Shown: piece after piece, positions 12,011-22,561 of the stretch
Position numbering within the stretch: the first letter of the stretch is position 1
Layout of the letters: every line of letters starts with the position of its first letter
NCBI GenBank assembly: GCA_017506865.1
Contig: JAFCMP010000530.1
Span: forward strand, 372,001-436,000
DNA length: 64,000 bases
Reading direction: 5' to 3'
From: Tribonema minus
Taxonomy: Eukaryota > Sar > Xanthophyceae > Tribonematales > Tribonemataceae
Program-made: the position numbers and the translations under genes
The notes under the pieces: generated by a model
The model's database searches: none
Told to the model about the DNA's origin: nothing
Seen by the model: only the letters and a program-made list of their open reading frames with translations

Positions 12011-13829
12011 GCCCACGGCCGCAGACGATGGTGTCCTGCTTGTTCTCTTACTGACGAAGCAGGACGGGAGGGCGGCGCAATAGAGGGCGCCTGCGCCGGT
12101 CTCAAACTGCACAGCACAGTGGAAAAAGCGCAGAACAGAGAAAGCAGCGAGTGCGATTGAGTACAGCAAGTATGAGCATGCATGGTGCTGACAGTGATCA
12201 TGGCATTGTTGATGAGGTATTGCAGCGGCTGGTCGCGGTTCACTGCACCCCCCACCAAGTCTTGCAGAGTGGTGTGTTTCCATCTCCTTTGGCGTTTGGA
12301 TGCGGCACAGCACTGCGGCATTGTTGTCGCGAGATCGCGCAATGACTGAATGAAGATGGCGAATGCGGTTTAGCTGGCCCCCTCTCCTTAGTGCTAGCAA
12401 ACTTGCCAGCGCTATCTGTCTAAACGAGGGCTCACAAAGGTGTGGAGTCCTGTTGTCTGTGGCTATCACACATGCCTGATGCACTGGAGCAAGAACCCAA
12501 AGTGCAACTGCAGTTGCGCGCGCCTCACGATGCGCACCACACAGCAGCACATCTCTGCGCAAGTTCAAGCGACCAGGATTGACTCCCTCTGGGGACCAAC
12601 GGTAGCACCGCTCACCTGGAGAAAGGCGGCCGTGGGGCCAAACCGGGGCTGCATCGAGCAGCCCCCTCGAGGGAGGCGCTGCTGCTGTATCAGTGCTCAG
12701 CGCTGCAGCGCCCCCGCCGGCAGGTGCCGCGCGCACGCCGACTGCGCCTTTGGTGGTAGCGAGTCGAGTCGTGAGTTGAGTCGCGCGGGCGGCACGGACG
12801 TCCCTGAGCTTCCCTTCGCGGTGAAGGTCTTCTTCATTGACTGCGCACAAGGGGTTATACAGGGGAGCAAAGCATGGATGGTCAGCAGCAGCGCTCCACT
12901 TGTGCAGCAATGCTCAGCAGCACCTGGCCCTTTCAACACAATACGGGCGAGCTTCAATGAAACAAAGACAAACATAAAATACAGTGTAGGTACCTAATAC
13001 TTGAAGTCAAGCTAGCAGTCAGGTAGCACAGAGGCCAGTTGTCAGCTTAGGGAACCTACCCTTCAGGCAGCTGATTGCAAGGACTGAGTGGCTACGCCCC
13101 CCTGCGAGGTGGATTGACACCGTCAGCAGCCAGTGCACATTGTGCAACCCCCCTCAAACGCAGCATATATTCACCCCTACACGCAAGCGGAATAGCATGC
13201 CACAAGCTGTAAGGCGCAAATGCACCTGTGGAACGTCGGCCGGAAGGCAATACAGCTGCTTCAGCACCAGCAGCAGTCTCCGCAGGGCCCGTTGCGCAGG
13301 CCACATTGTGGCAGCGCTCCAACACTCGACGACAGTTTTGATTTTGTCGCCGTAGCTATGAAGCGCCGCATTGCCCCTACATGGCACGGGCGCGGGGCAG
13401 GGAGGGCGAGGTTGTGAGACCAGTGGTGAGTGAGTGCACTCTCGGCACAACACAGGATATCAACGCGGCCTGCTGGTTGAAGTAGCAGAAGCAAGTGGGC
13501 TGCTTCAACATGAATGACAAGCCTCACTTGTACTCATTGCGCCTGAACACACCGTGGGCTGCTGATCACAAGCATCTACGCAGCACAACATCACTGGTCG
13601 TATGGCGAACTTAGCGCAGTGCAAACACATCAATCCACATGGTGATGCTCACCTTTGGGCCAAGTCCCTGTAGCAGGTTCTCGACGATAATCCCGCCAGC
13701 CGCCACCACCGCCATTCTTCATGATTGCCGCACCACCCGCGCCCGCGCCTGTGCCACCACAACCCCCCATCCCCCCACCCCCCACCCCCCCACCCCACCC
13801 CCCTCCCCCTCCCCCCAATACCTCCCCGC

Positions 13830-14732
13830 TCACCCCCCAACAGCTGCCCCCGCAGCGCCCGCCCCCACTGCCCTCCCCTCCCCTGCCCCCTCCCCCATAA
13901 CCTCTACTGCGGCATCCTTGTTGTCTACCTGACCCGCTCCATCAGCCACCTCTACACCAGTATCCACATCTACATCTACATTCCTACCCTCGCCCCCCCC
14001 TGCTGCGGGCGCATCGCCCTCTGCAGCCCCTGCCCGGCCACCAGCATCGTCAGTATGTACAGGAACACTTGCTGGAGTGTCTGGCGTGCTTGCCGCCACC
14101 GCCGCCGCCGCCTCCGCCGCCGGCGGCAGCAGCGCGCCGTCCGTGTCCACCAGCTCCCTGATGTTCACGCCGTAACGGCTGACATCTTGGCATGCGAAGC
14201 GGTGCACGTGGTTGATGAGCGTGAAGACAGCCTCCAGCGCGTAGCTCCCCGCGGGCACGGCGACAAGCCAGCCGCCGCCGTCCTTGGTGTAGCGCGCGAC
14301 GGCGGAGACGTGCACGCCCGCGCGCGCCAGAAAGTCGGTAACGCGCAGCGCGTCGCACACGTCGCCGCCGCCGCCGCCGCCAATGCCGCACCGGCGCCAC
14401 CAGCCGCCGCGCCGCTGCTGCAGCGGCACGCCGCGCAGGAGCGCGACCTCCGTGGGCGCGCCCTCCTTGACGTCGGTGCTCAGCAGATCGGCGGCGAGTG
14501 CGCCAAAGAGGTGCGGCGCGGCGCCGGCGGCGGCGCCCACGCTGCGCACGAGTGCGTCTGCGGCGGCGCGCGACGGCAGCCGCAGCAGCCACGCCGTGCC
14601 GTCGACGGAGGCGGCGAGCGCGAGCGGCGGCGCGGCGACGCCCAGGGCGCGCAGCAGCAGGAGTACCTTGTCCGCGCGCCAGCCGAAGAGGGCGCCGCCG
14701 CCGCAGCAGGGCGCGCAGCCGCGTAGGCGCAT
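13830..14732 (-). CDS. Unrecognised protein, possibly one exon of a larger gene
   Basis: The open frame runs from ATG 14732 to a stop at 13830-13832, about 300 residues. An acceptor-like AG (14749-14748) follows a pyrimidine-rich stretch just upstream and the frame stays open across it. The ATG may therefore be internal to an exon starting at 14747. The first 200 residues are of mixed composition with plausible secondary structure, for example WLVAVPAGSYALEAVFTLIN and VSRYGVNIRELVDTDG. The last 90 are Ala/Gly/Asp/Val-rich low complexity that runs into a C/T-rich tract and may be intron or UTR rather than coding. I do not recognise a family. Confidence 0.45.
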   Translation of the reverse strand: MRLRGCAPCCGGGALFGWRADKVLLLLRALGVAAPPLALAASVDGTAWLLRLPSRAAADALVRSVGAAAGAAPHLFGALAADLLSTDVKEGAPTEVALLRGVPLQQRRGGWWRRCGIGGGGGGDVCDALRVTDFLARAGVHVSAVARYTKDGGGWLVAVPAGSYALEAVFTLINHVHRFACQDVSRYGVNIRELVDTDGALLPPAAEAAAAVAASTPDTPASVPVHTDDAGGRAGAAEGDAPAAGGGEGRNVDVDVDTGVEVADGAGQVDNKDAAVEVMGEGAGEGRAVGAGAAGAAVGG

Positions 14733-15099
14733 GGTGACAGGACGGTCCTGCAGAGCGAGAGAGGGGGTGCGGTGATGGCGTGGGGGGTGAGGGGGGCTGG
14801 GGTTGCGGGTCGAGTGTGGGTGATGGGGAGGGAGGGGGGGTACGTGTACGGTTCGGATTAGGGTAAGGGGGGGGTTTGAGGATTTTGGTCGCAGGCAGCG
14901 TTTGGCATCAGTAATTACGAGTGGTTCTGCAGGGAGTTGAGTACAATGCGAATGAGGCCACAGCACTCATTGACCGCTGCAAAGGGGCACAACGAGTGAA
15001 GCACTTGTGGCCAGCAGCCGGAGTATGACTTGGGCCTTAATGTGCGGTAACCAGCACGCTGTTCGGATTGGCAAGCAAGTCTATAGGTCTGGCAATCAG

Positions 15100-15173
15100 G
15101 GTGGCGTAGTTGGGGGGACCAGACCCTAGTTGCAGGGAGGCATGTTCAAGTCCTAAGCGGAGCGTCACCGCCA
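15100..15173 (+). other. tRNA-like element or tRNA-derived SINE relic
   Basis: TGGCGTAGTTGG at 15101-15112 fits the Pol III A-box consensus, and GTTCAAGTCC at about 15144-15153 resembles a B box. The ends GGTGGCG (15100-15106) and CGTCACC (15163-15169) can pair as a seven-base acceptor stem with one G-U, followed by GCCA. The T-arm and anticodon arm do not fold properly, so this is not a normal tRNA gene. Confidence 0.35.
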
Positions 15174-16059
15174 CAGCCCCATCTGAAAATACACAGTTTT
15201 AGCACCAGCCTCAGCAACAGCACTGCTGTCGTGGCCCTACCACCATCATGCTGCAAGTGTCGGCCTTCCTGCTGCACTGGTGTTTGTCTGCGATGCCCCA
15301 GTTACGTTCAACGCAACTGAGTTATCATGGGGTTGGTGATCAGATGACAAACTGTAAGCCGTCCAGGAGGATGCAGCCGAATAGCATCAAGCGGCCAGAA
15401 GTCGCCTGTTCATGAGGGGGGCCGATGCGTACATCATATACATGTATATGCAGTGAGTGGGCTTGCCTTGCGGCCCCGCCTGCGGCCGATGACCTTGGTG
15501 TGCGCCTCCCAAATCTCCTCTGCCTGCGCACACAAGTACATGGCACAGAAGCAGGCGCACAGAGCGCGTCGTCAGCGGCCGTTACAGATCAGGACAGGCA
15601 GCGCTCAGCCAGCAGATGGACAGACTTCAGGACAGCTCTTGAAGTTGGCTCACGCCTCACGAGACACGATACTCTTTCGGCACACGTAAGCAACCGCATC
15701 AAAGAAAGTTTGTGAAGGACCTGAGTTCAGAGATGAGCGTCGCCACCATGCACGGTAAAATCCTTCGCGATTGTCACTTCCAAGTATAGTCAATCAAATT
15801 TGCAGTCATTAGTAGGGTCCGTACGTGCGCACACATGATGACCACGTTGGAGACCACCCCTATCCCTGCCGCCTGCTATACATGCTCTCGTTGCCTTGCT
15901 TCACACACTTCCGGAGTCGGCGCGACCCGCGCGTGAGCAAGCGCATGCGACAGCCTGCAAAGTTGACCCACTTGCAATGACGGTGCACGTGTAGGCGGCA
16001 CGCGCTCGCAAACGCCGCAACGCACTGTGCGTTTCCTTCTGTTGACCTTAATGCGAGGA

Positions 16060-16440
16060 GGAGGATGCTAACCTCTAACCCTACTTAAACCTCACACTAC
16101 CCTACCTAATCCTCATTTCAACCCTCGCCCTACCGCTCGCCCTCACCACTGCTTGCATGCACTGCGACAGTTGAAGTGCCTTGCACGCCCTAATCCACAC
16201 CTAACCCTCACCCCTGACTTGAACCCTCACCCTGACCCTCACGTCACCGGCCTTGCATCATGACCATCAGAGTGCCTCGCACACCTGGGCTCACCCTAGC
16301 CCTACCCTGAACCCTAACCTCACCCCTAACCCTAACCCTACCCCTAACCCCAACCCTACCCCTACCCCTAACCCTCACCTTCGCCACTGCCCGCATGCAC
16401 CGCGACCGTCGGACTGCCTCGCACACCCGGGGGGCGACCA
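16060..16440. repeat. Degenerate interstitial telomere-like array
   Basis: Many imperfect CCCTAA, CCCTAC and CCCTCA units occur, with the best stretch at about 16306-16380 (for example CCTAACCCTAACCCTACCCC). Between the tracts a second motif recurs at least three times (about 16146, 16248 and 16386). Its core is a GCATGCAC or GCATCATGACC stretch followed by TGCCTYGCACRCCC. The array is therefore composite rather than a plain telomere tract. It is internal to the sequence. Confidence 0.7.
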
Positions 16441-16821
16441 TCATGTAGATGAGGACGGCCAATAGCAGCGACTCAGGCAGTGACGACGCGGATGCCTGCA
16501 CTCAAGTGAGAGTTGAAGGGGGGGGGGGCAATGCGGCAAAGTGAGTGGGTGGGGCGCATGGGCACTGCTGTTGAGGTTGAAGTGTGACTGGGATGCGGTG
16601 CTGAAGGAGAAGAGGTTCAGCAGCTGTGGCTGCGCTTTGAGTGTTTATCGCTGGAAACTCTGAACGGGGGGGGGGGGGGGCATATGCACTACGGTTGAAG
16701 TTGAAGTTGAAGTGTGGCCTGGAAGAGGAGCGATGCATGGCGCAGGCCTGCACGCAAGCGCGCGTATCCACTGCTGCAGCGTGGCGAAATGGGTTTGCAC
16801 TGTCACAATACAAGACGCAAT

Positions 16822-16893
16822 ACACATGGCAGCGCTCAGCACAGTACACATGGCAGCGCTCAGCAGAGTACACATGGCAGCGCTCGGCGCAAT
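16822..16893. repeat. 24-bp tandem repeat, three copies
   Basis: Three head-to-tail units of ACACATGGCAGCGCTCAGCA plus four more bases occupy 16822-16845, 16846-16869 and 16870-16893. The third is slightly diverged and a decayed fourth follows. No gene overlaps it with confidence. Confidence 0.85.
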
Positions 16894-17221
16894 ACGTATT
16901 GCAACGCGCAGGCGAGGCCGGACCAAATGCCCTTGGCGAAGGACAGCGCGGCTTCGAGCACGAACGCCAAGAAGACAACCACTCGTCACATGAGCCGCCG
17001 AGCAGGCTTTGCGAGGCGACGCGAGAGAGCGCAAGCAGCGCCTGTGCCGCGCCCCGCAGCTCATCGCACCTCGACTTCAATCCCAAAGTACAGTAGTGCT
17101 GGTCAAAGCCTGGTGCTGCAGCTGTCACGGAAGACGCCACCACCGCTATGGCTGAACGTGCACAGCGGCAGCGGCCGCGCCGTGCAGCGCGCAACTCAAT
17201 TATACTTCAACACTACAGCAG

Positions 17222-20200
17222 CTACTGCACGCACCAGTCCGGAGGTGAGGTACGGTCGTAGTGCCACATGCCGGCGCCGTTGCGCTCGCGCGACCACTGC
17301 ATCTCAGCGCTCAGCTCGGCGATGTACGCGCGTGCCTCGGCGCGCGCCACGAACTCCGCCGCCGACGCGGCGCCCCTGCGTAGCGGCGCGATTGCGGCAT
17401 GGCAGTGCTACAGTTGCTCAGCATCGGTATTGCAGCGGAGTGATGCAGCATGTGCGGGGGCAGAACAGGGGGGGCGGGCGGGGGAAGGGGGGGGGGGGAG
17501 AGTGCTGCCGACCATGCATGTATAGGGTGCGGTGCTGGACTTGAAGTATGGAGCTGTCAATCGCCGTAGGTTCCGCATATGCGCTGACCGTGGGACAGCG
17601 GCAGTGGCGACGTGCATGCGCCATGACGGCGCCAGGCATGTCTACACTGGTCCCTTCCTTGAGGCCCTACTCGCATTGATGAGTCGCAAGTACTGTGGAA
17701 AAGACAAGGCGCCTTTCAAACCAGAGCCGACATCAGGCCACTCACACTCAGCATGGTCTTTGGCAGTGCTCAGTAGGGTGCAGCCCAGAATCAATCATAT
17801 CATCAGGCAAAGCGGCTCAGACTGATTACTGGCCAGCTCAACTTCTCGCTGCAAAATTGTGCCCGAGAGAGTATCTACATCTGGCAGCATAGCACTGCAT
17901 CAGGACAATGCTAGCAGGAGCTGGTAGCCGCTGTCCCGATACATACAGCAGCGGCAACAGCAGCAGCAGCGGCGGCAGCAGCATCGCAGTGCACTGACAC
18001 AGGCCTGCGGCGCTCCGCTCGAACGCCCAGGCCGCAAATCACTAGGCGCGCACTCACCAGACGGGGGCGGGCGCCAGCTGGCAGCGCTCAGGCGCAAAGC
18101 CGCAGTCGCACAGCTCCGGCGTGGTGCCGCAGTCGCGCGCGTGCGGCCGCTGAAGAGCGAAGCGGTGGTGGATGTAGAGCGAGCGCGTCTTGGCGATGTA
18201 CTCGCGCACCTCGGACTTGAGCACAAGCGCCTCTGCCGACGTTGAGGGGGTCCTGCATGGCGGCGACGCAGCAACAACAACGCAGGACCGGGGGGGGGGG
18301 GTTAAGGACTGCCTGGCGATATGCACCGAGGCAGCAGGGCAGGGCGCGCAGAGCAGCATGGCCGGTAATTGGTGTCTTGGAGATTGTGCGGCGCGCATGT
18401 CTGGTGTGCACGTTACGGGGTCACGTTGTGCCGAAGCCCCCTGGCTTCAAGTCGTCATGGAATGCTCAACTAGTCCTCTGCTGCAAGATTCACTCACTCA
18501 CCAGGGGAATGCGGGCACGATTGCGCAGCGCTCCGGCGCGAGGTCACAGTCGCACAGCTCCGGCGTGGTGCCGCAGTCGCGCGCGTGGGGCTGCTGAAGA
18601 GCGAAGCGGAGCTTCACGTAGGCCGCGCGCGTCTCGCTGATGTAACTGCGCACCTCAGCCTTCATCACCAGTGCCTGCGCCGACGTCGAGGGGGCCCTGT
18701 GCAGCGGCGGCGCAGCAGCAGCAGTACGGCAACAGCGGGGGGGACTCAGACTCATTTGATCACGACGGTATGGCCGATCTGATGTGAATGTGAATATGCT
18801 TTGCACAAAGCAGGAGCAGCTACAGGAGGCTTTCTGTGGTAGTCTTCAACTGGACTGCCCAGACTGACCACAGAGCGCGGTGCTCTGACATCATGGCACC
18901 TCATGCGAGCTCAGCAGGAGAGCATGTTCGTGATTCACAGGCGGTGGGTCCTTGCCGCGATTGGGGCCAATGGCTGGCTCATGAGTCATAGCCTATGAAG
19001 GTTGCACTCCACAACACCTTGACTCCAAAGTTCACGCTAATGTGAAAAATAAAGCCATTGTTCTATTGAATCACACTCTTGATACACCAGCAGCAAGACT
19101 CAATGCAAAAACGGCACTGCCTAAAAATGCCAAGCACAATGGAGTGTAATCGACTACTCGAGCTCAAAACCAAGAGCAGCGCTCATACTCTAGTCAACTT
19201 GCTCGTCCCAACAATGGGGGGTTCTGGCCCACCGTGCGACATGTGCGCCGCAGCAGCAGGGCACGACGCGCAAAGCGTCATAGCCAATGCACAGTGTTGT
19301 CGTGTTTGTACGGGGCGTGGCACATGTGCAATTCCAACTCACATCGTGCTCGACCACACTGCTTTCGGGTCAAAAATTGCATTTCGTCTGCCGTCAGACG
19401 CACTCACCAAGTGAAAGAAGGCACGATCGTGCAGCGCTCCGGGGCGAAGTCGCAGTTGCAAAGCTCGGGCGTGGTGCCGCAGTCGCGAGCGTGGGGCCGC
19501 TGAAGAGCGAAACGGTGGTTGCGGTAGCGCGTCAGGGTGTCTGCGATGTAGTGCCGCACCTCGGTCTTCAGTACCAGCGCCTCCGCCGACGATGAAGGGT
19601 GCCTGCATGGTGGCGACGCGGCGGCAGCAGCGGGGGGGGGGGGGGATGTCAGGCGTGCCCGACATAAGCGTGATGGCAGCAGGGCAGGGTACGCACAGCG
19701 TGCGTCATAGCCGGTATGCAGTGTCTGCGTGCTTCTGCAACTTTTGTCTCATATACGATATGCGGTCAAAGCGGTTCAAGTCATCATTGAACGTCCTGCC
19801 CTCTTCACCAGGCGCACTCACCAGGGGAATGCGGGCACGATTGTGCAGCGCTCGGGTGCAAAATCACAGTCGCAAAGCTCCGGCGTGGTGCCGCAGTCGC
19901 GCGCGTGCGGCCGCTGAGTGGCGAAGCGGTACTGAACGTAGGCCGCGCGCGTCTCGGTGACGTACTGACGCACTTCAGACTTCATCACCAGCGCCTCTGC
20001 CGATGCTGAGGGTGTCCTGCATAACGGCGTCGCAGCGGGGGCAAGGGAGGGGGGCGGAGGAGGGGGTCAGTCGCGTCTAGCGGTATGCCCGTGACGGCGG
20101 TGCAGAGCGCGCAAAGCGCGTAGCCGGTATACAGTGTGTTTGTGCCTCTGCACCTCAAGTCTTGTGTGTGACGTCAAGCAGCGCCCGACTCTCATGCTTT

Positions 20201-22561
20201 AGTGTCATGATCATCAAATGTCCGCTTGTCTGCCGTCAGAAGCACTCACCAGGGGAATGCGGGCACGATCGTGCAGCGCTCGGGTGCAAAGTCGCAGTCG
20301 CAGAGCTCGGGCGTGGTGCCGCAGTCGCGCGCGTGCGGCCGCTGGGTGGCGAAGCGGTGGTTCCGGTAGCGCGCGATTGTGTCGTGGACATGCTGGCGCA
20401 GCTCAGACTTCAGCACGATTGCCTCTGCCGACACGGATGGGTTCCTGCATAACAGCGGGGGGGGGAGGGGCAAAGGGGGAGGGGGGGTCAGGGGGGCAAA
20501 GGGGGAGGGGGGGTCAGGCCTGCCTGCCCGTACACAGGCGTGGCTCGCCACCTAGCAGTATAGCTTGACGCAACAAGCACCGCACGCGTTGCTAGACCCA
20601 GTTCCATCTCAGATGCGCAAACTTGCAGCAGCGATACATTACATACATACATACCGGTACACCGCCGCCAGGCACGTCTCCGCCTCGTGGAGGCAGTCGG
20701 CGTCGGAGGGCAGGCGCGGGGTGCCCTCGAGACGCGTCACTTTGGCGGCGCGCTCGTTGTAGCGGGTGACGCGCGCCTCGATGCTCATGGCGCTGCACAT
20801 CAGCAGGAAGGTCAACGGGACGGAAGCAGCATTGTGAGGAAACGGTGCCTTGGTTGCAGTGGGTCGTGCTAGCGGTGGCGAATGCGCAGTGCGGACAGGG
20901 GACGGCAGCGCGCGCGTTGACACGGGGAATGTCAGTTGCTAGAGTCATCTTCAACTTCGTGTGGTGACGCAGCGTGTGCGTGCGCCTGCCGTGCAGGACG
21001 TGCCTGCGCGTACGCTGCATTCATGCAATCTGCCAACCATGCACGTGTCGCTGACTCTGAGCTGTGGGTGGAGGGGCTGCGTCTGTGGCCACAACAGTCT
21101 GTGCGGACATGCAGCGCATGGCAGACACTATGTACGAACCATCCTCAGCCTAGTGCAGAGCCAACACATGTAGTTTACATCATGTCACGGCCGTAATCTC
21201 AGTTATCACTGACAAGCGTAAAGTATCCTGCAGCGCTGGTGCAAGTGGTAACTGCTGCTGCTGCCGGAGCGCGTGCAGCACAGTGCGCGACGCTTGCTCA
21301 CCTGTAGTCCGCGAGCGGGCACTTGGCGTTGGCGCGGCACCAGTCCAGTGTGTAGTTGTGGCGCTTGTGCGCCACCCACTCGCTCCCCTTGCGCTGGCAC
21401 GTCCTGTCAGGCGCAAACAGAGAGCGTGGCGCAGCACACGTTGCGTCAGCGACTGATGTACCAGCCACATTCAGAGTGTCGCCATGAACAGGTTTAAGTG
21501 CGCGCGATGCTGATGCTCGGCGGCGATGTACGTGCCAATCATCTATCAAGAAGACGAGCACTGTTGCTGCGCTTCTCCCATGCAAAAATGAGGCTGAGAT
21601 GCGGCACATGATGGAGAATGTGGTGCGGATGCGCGTGCTGCTATGCAGCAGCACGCACAAGCTGCTTCAGCGCGAGGCATTGCCGCGCTTCAGCACCATG
21701 GCCGCCGTCTGTTGCAGTGCCGCAGCCAGTCAGGACAAGCGCAACAGCAAAAGGTGCCAAGCGGAACACAACTAAGGCTACACGCAGCGTTGCAGTGCAA
21801 TCTGCGTTGGCAGCAGCGCTCACCTTGCCAGGGGGCCCCACGCCGAGGGGGTGGTGAGGCCCTTGACAACGGGCGCCACGTATGTCGCAGTAGCATCAAC
21901 GAATGCTGTCACGTAGGCAGCGATGTCTGTTGAAGCACCGCTGCCCAGCGAAGGGGGCGGGTCCGTCGAGGTGGCGGCGTCATCTGATTGCCTGAGCAGC
22001 CGTGCGCCCTCGGGGGGGCCCACGAACTCGGGCTGGGTGGCGATGACCGCCGCCTGCAGCACTGCAATGGGGGGAGTTGACGTGCGCAGAAGACACTTTC
22101 AAAAGAGTTGATCCGCAGGAAAAACAGCACCTGCACATGCGTAGGAGGCGTAGTGCGCGCGAGAGCGGAGAGTGGATGCGATATGTGCAAAGGGGGTCAT
22201 CGGTGGTGCGCGCAAGTGCGATGCTGTCCAAATTTGGCCATCACGCTATGCGGAAATAGTGCGACATGTAGGCGAGGGCACATTCTCATCAACAGTTAAA
22301 TAGCAAAATAAACTACTTACAGCAATGTCTTGCTGGAACTGCCACATCAGTGAGTCACCTCATCGCCGGCAAGAACGACGTCGAAGCAGTGGTGAAATAC
22401 AAGTGTGCGTGAATGACGCATTGTCAACCTTGACCACACAACAACTCACTGAGAGCGGCGGTGGCCTCAGCAGAGTAGGCCTTCACGGCTGTTGGCATTA
22501 CTGCCGCCAGCAAAATGCATGCGGCCCAGCGCCAGCACCCGAATCGGGTGTCTGGCGCCAT
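17222..22561 (-). CDS. Predicted secreted Cys-rich protein with five tandem copies of one exon
   Basis: Ten exons join in frame: 22561-22450, 22061-21824, 21403-21302, 20792-20655, 20444-20250, 20016-19822, 19602-19408, 18696-18502, 18252-18058 and 17375-17222 (TAG), giving 572 residues. Exon 1 encodes a typical signal peptide (hydrophobic core AACILLAAVMPTAVKA), so the protein probably enters the secretory route. Exons 5-9 are all exactly 195 bp. They are in phase 2 at both ends, and each encodes 65 residues with the core RPHARDCGTTPELCDC then an APERC motif. That gives four Cys spaced C-x6-C-x-C-x6-C, ending in a PAFPW-like stretch. Exon 10 is a diverged relative of the repeat's first half. 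Exons 3 and 4 carry further Cys. The repeat could be a disulfide-bonded or metal-binding module. I do not recognise the family and assign no function. Confidence 0.8.

Larger units (their letters stand above)
9441..13829. other. Long non-coding stretch with repeats
   Basis: No recognisable gene. It contains an imperfect direct repeat (10781-11000), a G run (11060-11080), a tandem pair of small inverted-repeat units (11903-12010) and a C-rich low-complexity block (13752-13860). A minus-strand open frame of 353 codons (11849-12910) crosses much of it, but its product matches nothing I know and it overlaps repeats, so I do not call it a gene. Confidence 0.4.
14967..17221. other. Intergenic stretch with tRNA-like and telomere-like sequence
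   Basis: No protein gene is seen. It holds a tRNA-like element (15100-15173), a degenerate CCCTAA-type array (16060-16440), two G runs (16519-16528, 16668-16680), a short GTTGAA repeat (16696-16713) and a 24-bp tandem repeat (16822-16893). Confidence 0.45.

Noticed and set aside
11849..12910. Minus-strand open frame of 353 codons
   Set aside because: The product has no recognisable domain, runs through the inverted-repeat units at 11.9-12.0 kb, and has no plausible start context or splice partners. Long chance frames are common in this GC-rich DNA.
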